A DNA stretch of 51,503 nucleotides from Caldilinea sp. CFX5 (GTDB lineage Bacteria > Chloroflexota > Anaerolineae > Caldilineales > Caldilineaceae): NCBI GenBank assembly GCA_021405325.1, contig QWII01000070.1, positions 1-51,503 on the forward strand, in the 5' to 3' direction. Below are positions 25,661 through 33,128 of the stretch, piece by piece. Every line of letters begins with the position of its first letter. Position 1 is the first letter of the stretch. Both the position numbers and the translations under genes were made by a program. The notes beneath the pieces were generated by a model. It was given only the letters and a program-made list of their open reading frames with translations, did not search any database and was not told the DNA's origin.

Positions 25661-27220
25661 TTATTTTGATTTTTGCTGCTGCTCTTTCAAAACCGCCTCA
25701 TAACGGTCAGCGCCGGCGGCAAATTCCTCTTCCTGCCGCTTAAAGAAGGTCTCTTCGTCGATCTGACCGGTCATCCACTCGACAAAGATGGGTCGCCACT
25801 TGTTAAAGTTGTCATTGTCCCAATACCAGCCTTGTCCCCACCAGGCGACGGCATAGTCATAGAGCGGCAGCTTATAGCCGGCGATCTCCTGCCAGATCGA
25901 GCCAAGCGGTGCATCTTTGGCCGACGGAATGCGGAATTGATTTTCATTGACCAAAAAGGCATTGTTATCGGGCGCCGTGAGGAATTGCCACCAGTTGATG
26001 GCCTCGGCGCGGTTGTTCCGTTTCTCGACCGAGCCGGCTATGATCACCCATTCCGACCCCTGGATTGCAGTGACGAGATCAGCCGGCACGGTGCCGTCGC
26101 CGGCTGTGGTGCGCGGCGGATCGGTCGCCCCCGGTTGGCTGGGGGTGGCGACAATATCGTTGCTGTTGGGGATGGGCGGCGGCAAGAAACCTCGTTCAAA
26201 GGTGATGTTGGGGTCGTTAGCCATCTGCGACCATTCCCATGAACCGGAATAGCGCAAGCCGAGTTTCCCCTCGCGCCATAACAGGTCAATGTCGGTGGTG
26301 TTAAAGCCGTCGATCCAATAGGAGGCCATTTGGTGCATCTCGGCAAAGGCGCGGCGGTAGATGGGGGTTGTAGGGCCAATTAGGCCGCTGCGATAGGCGG
26401 GCAGCGCCTCTTCAATACCCACAAATTTGTCGCCATTGAGATCCATTTCCGGCAGGATCGGCTGCATCATCGAGGGCAGGATCTGCAACGCCAACGGCCA
26501 AAGGTTGCCGCTGGCCGCCTCAACTTGCCAGGGCGCAAAGCCGTTGCCCGATTCCTTCAACACCTTGGCCGCCTCCATCTCGTCGCTCCAGGTGGCCGGT
26601 GGCTTCAGCCCCAGTTTGTCGAACATCTCTTTGTTGTAGGCCAGGCCGACTTCGACGTTGGGCCAGATGTTATCCAGCGGCGCCGTATAGACATGCCCAT
26701 CCGGTTGAATGAGCGAGGTCATAAACGTGGGGTAAAAAATCTCGCGCCAAGCGCCATATTGGGTGGCATAGGGATTGGGCAGGTCCAAATAGTCGTCCAA
26801 GACCATGGCCCAGCCATTTTGCACGGCGAAGTTATGGGTGCTGCCCACCAGATCGGGCGCCGTCCCTGCCGTCGCTGCCGCCGTCAGCCAGGCAAAGTAA
26901 TCCTCGCCGCCGGGACCTTCTTCAAAGACAATCTGGATCGTTGGATTGGCTTCCTCGAAGCGTTGGGCCAGAATGCGCGCGGCATTGACCACTTGCGGAT
27001 GTTCCGCCGAACGGCTGGTCCACTCGGTTGGCGTATAGCCACGCAGCCAGCAGTGGACTTCGGTGCGGGCGGCGGCGGGTTGGGCCGCGGCTTCGTTCGC
27101 CGGCGCCGCCGCGGGGGAGGCGGCGGGAACACAGGCGGCCAGGGCCAGCGCCCCGGTTCCGGTCAAACTGAGCGTTAAAAATGTTCGTCTGGTTAAACGG
27201 CATGACGCAAGGGCAGACAT
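25661..27220 (-). CDS. Extracellular sugar-binding lipoprotein (ABC family 1), cluster F
   Basis: Receptor of the cluster F importer, 519 residues, longer than average for the family. The twin-arginine signal (LTRRTFLTL, residues 9-17) and lipobox ALAAC are followed by a long A/P linker. Family landmarks include LVGSTHNFAVQNGWAMVLDD and a WWGQGWYWDNDNFNKWRPIF segment near the C-terminus, rich in aromatics as expected for sugar stacking. GAGGAGGA precedes the ATG by about six bases. It heads the operon; a strong promoter candidate lies 230 bases upstream and is shared back to back with operon G. Confidence 0.9.
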   Translation of the reverse strand: MSALASCRLTRRTFLTLSLTGTGALALAACVPAASPAAAPANEAAAQPAAARTEVHCWLRGYTPTEWTSRSAEHPQVVNAARILAQRFEEANPTIQIVFEEGPGGEDYFAWLTAAATAGTAPDLVGSTHNFAVQNGWAMVLDDYLDLPNPYATQYGAWREIFYPTFMTSLIQPDGHVYTAPLDNIWPNVEVGLAYNKEMFDKLGLKPPATWSDEMEAAKVLKESGNGFAPWQVEAASGNLWPLALQILPSMMQPILPEMDLNGDKFVGIEEALPAYRSGLIGPTTPIYRRAFAEMHQMASYWIDGFNTTDIDLLWREGKLGLRYSGSWEWSQMANDPNITFERGFLPPPIPNSNDIVATPSQPGATDPPRTTAGDGTVPADLVTAIQGSEWVIIAGSVEKRNNRAEAINWWQFLTAPDNNAFLVNENQFRIPSAKDAPLGSIWQEIAGYKLPLYDYAVAWWGQGWYWDNDNFNKWRPIFVEWMTGQIDEETFFKRQEEEFAAGADRYEAVLKEQQQKSK

Positions 27221-27457
27221 ACGTTTCCTCCTCTAAAGCCAAAACAGAATGAAATCGCTAACACAATCATGATGCAAGAAGCGGTTGGTGCGCATTGGGG
27301 GGAACAGTTATGCAGTAGCCACCCACCGCTTTTAGGCAGGTGTTGGACGAAAGTGCGCAGGTTTACAGTGAACTTGGTTGCGCAAAACCCTTTGGCAAGC
27401 GATGGCCGTACCCACTAGAATACAACATTGGTTTTAAGTCAAACATGGATTGTCTTT

Positions 27458-27486
27458 ATTGTACAGTATAAAGCCAGTGGTGTCAA
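27458..27486 (-). promoter_or_regulatory. Candidate promoter of the cluster F importer operon
   Basis: Minus strand: TTGACA (27486-27481), 17-base spacer, TACAAT (27463-27458). The -10 lies inside a short dyad, ctttat...ataaag (27454-27473), which could be an operator. Confidence 0.6.
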
Positions 27487-27496
27487 GATGAAATGT

Positions 27497-27525
27497 TTGA
27501 CTTATTGCATAAATTTTGATATTAT
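27497..27525 (+). promoter_or_regulatory. Candidate promoter of the cluster G catabolic operon
   Basis: Plus strand: TTGACT (27497-27502), 17-base spacer, TATTAT (27520-27525) with an extended -10 TG. Its -35 box is ten bases from the -35 of the opposing promoter. Confidence 0.6.
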
Positions 27526-27557
27526 GATTGAAGTCGAACAAAATCCATAACTGCCAA

Positions 27558-27680
27558 GCCACCCCCTCCTAACCTCCCCCAGCTTAGGGGAGGAACTGCC
27601 GAGTGTACCGCGGTTCCCTCCCTTAGCAGGGGAGCGCGCCTGGTAGGCCACCGCTTCTAGGCGCGGGAGGGGTTAGTAGT
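27558..27680. repeat. Intergenic CCTCCCC/GGGGAGG inverted-repeat element
   Basis: Two hairpins can be drawn: cctcccc...ggggagg around 27574-27593, and tccc...gggg around 27617-27632. Outer cctaacctcccc-like and gggaggggttag arms enclose them. This composition is typical of small dispersed non-coding repeats; no transposase is present. Confidence 0.5.
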
Positions 27681-27748
27681 TACTTTAGACAAACAATTCG
27701 TCAGATGGCTGATTCACAGCAAACGGACACTTGGGAAAAGGGAATGGT

Positions 27749-29167
27749 ATGATGAATAGGGACTGGATCGCCGATCTACGTACTTTGCTGGGCGCGGCGC
27801 ATGTTTTCACTGACGATGAGGCGTTACAGCAGCACAGCTATGACCAGTGGCCGGTCGCGACCAAGTGGCGACAGCAGGGGAAACAACCTTGTCGCCCGGC
27901 GGTTGTTGTGCGTGCGCCGACGGTGGACGCGATTTGTCAGTTGTTGCGCTGGGCCAATCAGCAGGGCATCCCGGTGACGCCGTGGGGCGCCGGTTCGGCG
28001 GTCACAGGCGCGCCGCTGCCCCTCCATGGCGGGATCAGCCTTGATCTCACGGCGTTGAACCAGGTGGTAGCGCTCGATCCGCTGAATCTCACCGTGACGG
28101 TGCAGGCCGGCAAGCTAGGCCATGAGTTGGAGCAGGAACTAAACGCCCACGGCTATACCCTCAACCATTCCCCCCAATCGCTCAACCGCTCGACGGTCGG
28201 CGGCTGGGTCGCGACACGGGCGACGGGTCAATTCTCGTCACGCTGGGGCGGGATTGAGGATCTGGTCGTGGCGTTGACCATCGTCTTGCCGACCGGTGCG
28301 CTTGTCCAAACCAAAGTGGCGCCGCGCGCGGCGATCGGCCCTGAGCTACGCCATCTGTTTATTGGCGCCGAGGGGACCTTGGGGGTCGTTACGGCGGTCA
28401 CGTTGAAAATTTTTCCCCTGGCGCCCTATCAGCGGTTAGAAGCCCTTGTCTTCCCTGACGTCGCTTCCGGTTTGACCGCCATGCGTCAGATCATGCAAGC
28501 CGACCTGCGCCCCTTTCTGGTGCGCTTTTATGACGAGGACGAAGCGGCGCACGCCATGCAAGAGCCGACCTTCAGCCGCTGTGTTCTCTTTTTGGGTTTT
28601 GCCGGCATTGAAGCTGTGGCACAGGCCGAATATGCCGCCAGCTTGGCCTTTTGCAGAGCAGCGGGCGGCGAACCGCTGGGGCCGGCGCCGGTTACGGCCT
28701 GGTTGGCGCGCCGCTTTGATTTTTCGTCCGTGGAACGGGTGCTGGCGCGGCCAGGCGGCGTCGCCGAGACGATAGAGGTGGCGCACTTCTGGTCTGGTAT
28801 TCTTGACACGTATCGGGCGCTAAAAACAGCACTGGCGCCCCTCGCCACCCACGTCTGGGGCCACTTTTCCCATGTCTATCCCCAGGGCGCTTCGCTCTAT
28901 ATGATCCTGATTGGCGAGGTGGCGGATGCCGCGGCTGCCGAAGCGCGTCTGCATGAAATTTGGGAAGTATCGATGCGCACGGCGCTGCAACAGGGCGCGG
29001 TCATCTCCCATCACCACGGCGTGGGGCTGGCCCGGCTGCCCTATTTGTCGGCGGATCTGGGGACGACGGCGCCGCTCCTGGCGCAGGTCAAGGCGGCGCT
29101 CGATCCGAGCAACATCATGAATCCGGGGAAACTGGGGTTCGCCCCATTGCAACAAGCGGGGAGATAA
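27749..29167 (+). CDS. FAD-linked oxidase, alkyldihydroxyacetonephosphate synthase (AGPS)-like
   Basis: A flavoprotein of about 472 residues of the vanillyl-alcohol-oxidase/PCMH superfamily. The FAD domain reads AVVVRAPTVDAICQLLRWAN, then PVTPWGAGSAVTGAPLPLHG, then STVGGWVATRATGQFSSRWG, the last close to AGPS. The C-terminal cap domain contains VISHHHGVGLARLPY, the His-rich motif that AGPS uses in catalysis. It ends DPSNIMNPGKLGF, as most linked oxidases do. In this operon, with a kinase and an aldolase and no ether-lipid gene, I infer oxidation of a sugar alcohol or hydroxy acid rather than lipid synthesis. The start is one of two adjacent ATGs (27749 or 27752) after AAAGGG. The next gene begins two bases after the stop. 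Confidence 0.8.
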   Translation: MMNRDWIADLRTLLGAAHVFTDDEALQQHSYDQWPVATKWRQQGKQPCRPAVVVRAPTVDAICQLLRWANQQGIPVTPWGAGSAVTGAPLPLHGGISLDLTALNQVVALDPLNLTVTVQAGKLGHELEQELNAHGYTLNHSPQSLNRSTVGGWVATRATGQFSSRWGGIEDLVVALTIVLPTGALVQTKVAPRAAIGPELRHLFIGAEGTLGVVTAVTLKIFPLAPYQRLEALVFPDVASGLTAMRQIMQADLRPFLVRFYDEDEAAHAMQEPTFSRCVLFLGFAGIEAVAQAEYAASLAFCRAAGGEPLGPAPVTAWLARRFDFSSVERVLARPGGVAETIEVAHFWSGILDTYRALKTALAPLATHVWGHFSHVYPQGASLYMILIGEVADAAAAEARLHEIWEVSMRTALQQGAVISHHHGVGLARLPYLSADLGTTAPLLAQVKAALDPSNIMNPGKLGFAPLQQAGR

Positions 29168-29169
29168 AC

Positions 29170-29976
29170 ATGGACGCACGCACCGGCAAAAAAATTCGGC
29201 TGGGTCGCCTCTTTAACCAGGAGAGCGGCAAATCATTGATTGTCGCCTATTCGCATGGCGTCCTCATGGGGCCGCAGCCGGGGATGCGCACCCTGGCCGA
29301 GATGCGCCACTTTACCCGCCAGATGGCCGCCGCCGACGGCCTCTTGGTGACGCCCGGTTCACTGACCCACCTGGAGGACGCCTTTATCGGCCGCCAACGC
29401 CCCGCCCTGTTGATTCACCTGGATTATCAGAGCTTCAACCGCACCATCCTGCCCTATCAACAAGGCGCAACCGTGGCGCTTGCCACCATTGAAGAGGTGG
29501 TGGCCGCCGGCGCCGACGGTGTGATGACCTACCTCTATATCGGCTATAACGACCCGGAGCGGGAAAAGTTGGAGATCGAACGCAACGCACGGGTCGCCCG
29601 CGCTTGTGAACGGTGGGGGGTCGCGCTGATGGTGGAGCCGCGCACCGCCCGCGAGCATACCCACCCCCAAGATGACGCCAATGCCGCTTTGTTGGCGCTC
29701 TATTGTCGCATCGCCGCCGAGATTGGCGCCGATATTGTCAAGTGTGTCCACCCTGGCAGCACGCCGGCGCTGGCCGAGGTGGCGGCAAGCTGTCCGGTTC
29801 CGCTGCTGGTGGCCGGTGGGCCTAAGGAGGCTGACGCCAGCGTGGCCTATCAACGGGCGCGCAGTGCAATGGAAGCCGGTGCGGCGGGTCTTGTCTTTGG
29901 CCGCAATATCTACGAAGCCAGCGACCCCGCGGCTGAGTTGGCGCGTTTTCGCCAGATTATTCACGGACAGGAGTGA
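29170..29976 (+). CDS. Class I aldolase, DhnA/FbaB/LsrF-like
   Basis: A 268-residue TIM-barrel aldolase. The N-terminal block KSLIVAYSHGVLMGPQPGM resembles the DhnA family opening (substrate-binding D/H region). The strand YLYIGYNDPEREKLEIERNA and ALMVEPRTAREH follow. GADIVKCVHPGS holds the predicted Schiff-base lysine, and VAGGPKEAD plus AAGLVFGRNIYEA form the phosphate-binding end of the barrel. The family includes class I fructose-bisphosphate aldolase, LsrF and DhnA. It starts two bases after the oxidase stop, with GGGGAGA upstream. Beside an FGGY kinase it should cleave, or act as thiolase on, a phosphorylated ketose; the substrate is not established. Confidence 0.82.
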   Translation: MDARTGKKIRLGRLFNQESGKSLIVAYSHGVLMGPQPGMRTLAEMRHFTRQMAAADGLLVTPGSLTHLEDAFIGRQRPALLIHLDYQSFNRTILPYQQGATVALATIEEVVAAGADGVMTYLYIGYNDPEREKLEIERNARVARACERWGVALMVEPRTAREHTHPQDDANAALLALYCRIAAEIGADIVKCVHPGSTPALAEVAASCPVPLLVAGGPKEADASVAYQRARSAMEAGAAGLVFGRNIYEASDPAAELARFRQIIHGQE

Positions 29977-29980
29977 CGCG

Positions 29981-30026
29981 CTGGGAACGCCGGCATCCTT
30001 GCCGGCAAGGATGCCGGCGTTCCCAG
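29981..30026. repeat. Perfect 46-bp palindrome between aldolase and kinase genes
   Basis: The 46 bases from ctgggaacgccggcatcctt are their own exact reverse complement (centre at 30003/30004). Transcribed, it would fold into a very stable GC-rich hairpin, or a cruciform in DNA. It starts four bases after the aldolase stop, inside the operon, and may cap the oxidase-aldolase part of the message. Similar GCCGGCATCCTTGCCGGC words are known as dispersed palindromes in other genomes. Confidence 0.9.
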
Positions 30027-30062
30027 GGGTCCTGCTGAGGAGTCATGAGTGGAGGCAACAAA

Positions 30063-31637
30063 ATGGCAGCAAGCTATTTGATCGGCGTCGATGTCGGCTC
30101 CAGTTTCACCAAAGCGTTTCTCTTTGATACGGACGGCCATCCGCTGGGCGAGGCCCGGCGTGACACCCACCCGCAGCAGCCGCGACCGGGCGTTGCCGAA
30201 TATGATGGCGCGCACCTGCTCCAGGCCACCCTTGCCACCATTCGGGAAGTGCTGGAAAAAACAGCGGTGGCGCCGGGACAGGTGGCCGCCATCTGTCTGG
30301 ACGGCATGATCAGCGGTGCGATGGGCATCGACGCCGACGGCGAGGCGACTACCCCCTACACCACCACGCTTGATATGCGCTTTGCGCCCCAGTTGAACCA
30401 GGTCATGGCGCAGCACCACGCGCTGATTCGGGCGCAGACCGGCTCTGGCCAGCCGACCATCGGCCCCAAGATGATGTGGGTGCGCGACGAATTTCCCGCC
30501 CTCTATCGGCAAACCGCCAAGTTTGTCACCATTACCGGCTATCTGGTTGGCAAGCTGGCCGGTCTCCCTGCCGACGCTGCCGTGCTTGATTATACCTACC
30601 TGTGGGCCAGCGGCTTGAGCGATACCCAGCACTACGCTTGGTCGCCGGCGCTGTGCGAAGCGTTGGATGTGACGGTGGAGAAATTGCCGCGCATTGTCAA
30701 ACCGACCGACATGGTTGGCCGGATCAGCCCGGTTGCCGCCGCGGCCAGCGGTCTCCAGGCCGGTACGCCGATTGTCGCCGGGGCGGGCGACCAGTCGGCG
30801 GCCTTTGTGGGCGCCGGGCTGACCCAGCCCAATTGCGCCGGCGACGCTGCCGGCACCTTCCCGATCATCGCGCTCTGTACGGACGAATTTCGGCCAGACC
30901 TCACCCACCAAATTGCCGAGATTATCCCGTCGGTCGTTCCCGGTTTGTGGAATCCTGTCTCGCTCATTATCGGCGGCGGCTTGACCCACCACTGGTTCCA
31001 GGAGACCTTTGCCCATGCTGATGCAACTGCCGCCTTACAACATGGAGGAAAAACCACGGTCTATGATATACTGGACGCCAAGGCCGGCCTGGCGCCACCC
31101 GGAGCGGATCGCTTGTTTTTCCTGCCCCATCTCGGCGGGCGCGCTTGCCCCACCCGCACCAACTATCGGGGGGCGTGGGTGGGCTTTACCTGGGCGCACA
31201 AGCGTGAACATTTCTACCGGGCTATCTTGGAGGCCATTGCCTATGATCAGGCGCTGGCCTTCCGGTCGCTGCTGGCCGCGCACCCGGCGGCGACGGTGAC
31301 CGAGATCATTGTCTACAGCGGCGGTGCGCGCAGTCAGTTGTGGAACCAGATCAAGGCCGATGTGCTGGGGCTGCCCTACGTGGCGCTGGATCGCGAAGAT
31401 CTGTCGGCGCTGGGGGCGGCGATGATTGCCGGCTATGGGGTCGGTCTCTACGACGACCTGGTGACGACGGCGGCCCGGCTGACAAAGCGCACCCATCACT
31501 TTCCGCCCAACCTGGCTGTCCATGCCTTTTATCAGGAGTACACCGCCTTTTATGGGCGCTTGCTGGCGCACGCGGAGCCGCTCTTTGATGACCTGGCGAC
31601 GCTGGCGGAGTGGCCGAGGCCGGCAGACCCAATTTGA
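30063..31637 (+). CDS. FGGY-family carbohydrate kinase (xylulokinase-like)
   Basis: Sugar kinase of about 524 residues. The N-terminal ATPase fold opens with YLIGVDVGSSFTKAFLFDTD (phosphate 1 motif). ICLDGMISGAMG follows, and GAGDQSAAFVGAG contains the catalytic Asp. SLIIGGGLTHHWFQ and HFYRAILEAIAYDQALAFRS mark the second lobe, with VYSGGARSQLWNQIKADVLG as the adenosine motif. I prefer the ATG at 30063 because GGAGG lies seven bases upstream; an ATG at 30045 is the alternative. It would phosphorylate the ketose or keto-polyol made by the oxidase. Xylulose, ribulose, erythrulose or a related sugar are all possible, and the sequence does not decide. Confidence 0.87.
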   Translation: MAASYLIGVDVGSSFTKAFLFDTDGHPLGEARRDTHPQQPRPGVAEYDGAHLLQATLATIREVLEKTAVAPGQVAAICLDGMISGAMGIDADGEATTPYTTTLDMRFAPQLNQVMAQHHALIRAQTGSGQPTIGPKMMWVRDEFPALYRQTAKFVTITGYLVGKLAGLPADAAVLDYTYLWASGLSDTQHYAWSPALCEALDVTVEKLPRIVKPTDMVGRISPVAAAASGLQAGTPIVAGAGDQSAAFVGAGLTQPNCAGDAAGTFPIIALCTDEFRPDLTHQIAEIIPSVVPGLWNPVSLIIGGGLTHHWFQETFAHADATAALQHGGKTTVYDILDAKAGLAPPGADRLFFLPHLGGRACPTRTNYRGAWVGFTWAHKREHFYRAILEAIAYDQALAFRSLLAAHPAATVTEIIVYSGGARSQLWNQIKADVLGLPYVALDREDLSALGAAMIAGYGVGLYDDLVTTAARLTKRTHHFPPNLAVHAFYQEYTAFYGRLLAHAEPLFDDLATLAEWPRPADPI

Positions 31638-31694
31638 ACGCAGATTGCGCGGATTTTTGCGGATTTTTTTATCACTTTTGTCGGATGGTTCACT

Positions 31695-32501
31695 GTGAAG
31701 CACGAGGAACGTCAAAGTCAAATTCTCGAATTGTTACGTCTGAATGGTTATCAATCAGTCGATAGCTTGAGTCAGAAGCTCAATGTCTCGGAGATGACGA
31801 TTCGGCGCGATCTGGCCGAATTACAACAACTGGAACTGGTCACCCGTCACTTTGGCGGGGCCAGCATTGCGCCCGAACGGGGGGAGATGGAGTGGCCCTA
31901 CCCTTTGCGCGCCCAGGAACAGATGGTTGCCAAACAACAGATCGGAAAAGTCGCGGCCGCCTATGTCCAGGATGGCGACGTGGTGATCCTAGACGGCGGC
32001 ACAACCACCCTCCAAGTCGCCCGCCAGTTGCTGCTCCGTTATCAGCAGAACCACCAGCAAGATCAGCCGTCCAACCGCCTGACCGTCGTCACAAACTCCA
32101 TGCCCAATCTGCGTCTGCTGGCGGCCCAACGCAACCTCCATCTCATCGCCACCGGCGGCGATCTTCACTGGGAGAACCAGGTCTTTCTCGGCCCGCTGGC
32201 GGTTGACACCTTGCGCAAGATCAACGCCAATCTGACCATCCTGGCGACAACCGGTTTCTCGTTGAGCAAAGGGTTGACCAACCGCAACATCACCGAGGCC
32301 GAGGTCAAGCGAGCCATGATCGCCGCCAGCGACAAGGTGATCCTGGTCATGGACAGCAGCAAGATGAACAAACATACGCTGGCGACGGTCGGGCCGGTCG
32401 AGGCGATCCATACCTTGATCACCGATGACGGCCTCGCCGCCGCCGACCGCCAGGCCATCGCTGCCCGTGGCGTGGCGGTGGTGATCGCCAACGGTGAGTG
32501 A
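31695..32501 (+). CDS. DeoR-family transcriptional regulator
   Basis: A 268-residue repressor-type protein. The N-terminal winged helix is canonical: RQSQILELLRLNGYQSVDSL, then SEMTIRRDLAELQQLELVTR, then HFGGAS. The C-terminal DeoR sensor domain contains DVVILDGGTTTLQVARQL and TVVTNSMPNL, which bind a phosphorylated sugar in relatives, and ends with KVILVMDSSKMNKHTLA. The start is GTG at 31695. The gene follows the kinase in the same direction, 57 bases away, across a short copy of the gcagattgcgcggattttt repeat. It is the obvious candidate to control operon G and, through the divergent promoters, importer operon F. Confidence 0.92.
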   Translation: MKHEERQSQILELLRLNGYQSVDSLSQKLNVSEMTIRRDLAELQQLELVTRHFGGASIAPERGEMEWPYPLRAQEQMVAKQQIGKVAAAYVQDGDVVILDGGTTTLQVARQLLLRYQQNHQQDQPSNRLTVVTNSMPNLRLLAAQRNLHLIATGGDLHWENQVFLGPLAVDTLRKINANLTILATTGFSLSKGLTNRNITEAEVKRAMIAASDKVILVMDSSKMNKHTLATVGPVEAIHTLITDDGLAAADRQAIAARGVAVVIANGE

Positions 32502-32568
32502 GGGTGTTGCGGGCTGCGGCCGTTCTGGTCAAACTCTTTGACGGTTTGTATGAGCTTTAGAGGCAGCG

Positions 32569-32865
32569 ATGAAGCAACTTACCAACCAGCAACTCCAAGT
32601 AGCTATTGCCGACAGCGGTAGCTTGCTGTTAGTCATAAATCATCTGGCCGCGGAAGAGTATCGCTTCGTTGCCGATCACTTTGTTGTGGATACGGATCAC
32701 GGACGCTTTTCCAACGTAGAGACGCCCCCCGTCGGCATTACCCATACACTGGATAGTCTTACCTATCACTTTGCCTTCGCCCAAGTGACGCTGGATCTGG
32801 TCTACCAACTCGACCCGGCCAATGGCTTTTTTCGACGCAGCCTCAAGCTCACCAACCAGACGCCG
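32569..32865 (+). pseudogene. N-terminal fragment of a glycosidase-like protein
   Basis: About 99 residues of beta-sandwich-like sequence from a good ATG: AIADSGSLLLVINHLAAEEY, later LTYHFAFAQVTLDLVYQL and NGFFRRSLKLTNQ. The FxRxLxLTN pattern resembles the N-terminal domain of GH36-type alpha-galactosidases and similar enzymes. The plus-strand frame continues to a stop at 32967, but from about 32866 it is the antisense of an oxidoreductase relic, so the original protein is cut off. The gene lies downstream of deoR in the same direction and may once have belonged to operon G. Confidence 0.55.
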
Positions 32866-33118
32866 CCCTGCATCGCCGCTTCATGCGCACAGATGCCGGG
32901 GACGGTAAAATCCATGGTGCGGGCGACATCAATCGGCGTTGGCTTTGCTTGTCGATGGCGGCAATGAAATCGCGCACCATAAAATACTCGGAGGTGCCGT
33001 GACCGCCGCTTAACATCGCCTGGGTGGCGTTGGGATCGACCGTGGGACAATCAATCACCTGAGCGCCCTGCTTTTTGTCCATTTCGCCTTCGATGTAGAG
33101 CCGCCCGTACCTCAACGG
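32866..33118 (-). pseudogene. C-terminal relic of a Gfo/Idh/MocA oxidoreductase
   Basis: On the minus strand the sequence reads RYGRLYIEGEMDKKQGAQVI, then GGHGTSEYFMVRDFIAAIDK. After a frame change it continues PIDVARTMDFTVPGICAHEA and GGVW. This is the C-terminal alpha/beta domain of a Gfo/Idh/MocA protein; the HG.SEY.MVRDF and PGI.AHE motifs are distinctive. The NAD-binding domain and the final residues are missing, and there is at least one frameshift near 32945. It starts immediately downstream of the fusion gene at 33129 and was probably the next gene of operon I. Confidence 0.72.
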
Positions 33119-33128
33119 CAAGTGATGT

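Larger units (their letters stand above)
27221..27748. other. Divergent regulatory interval between clusters F and G
   Basis: No gene is apparent. It contains the two back-to-back promoters at 27458-27525, leaders of about 220-230 bases on each side, and a purine/pyrimidine-rich inverted-repeat element at 27558-27680 inside the plus-strand leader. Confidence 0.6.

Noticed and set aside
29981..30026. Palindromes considered as CRISPR repeats
   Set aside because: Each element is single or differs in sequence; there is no array of direct repeats with unique spacers, and no cas gene in the window.
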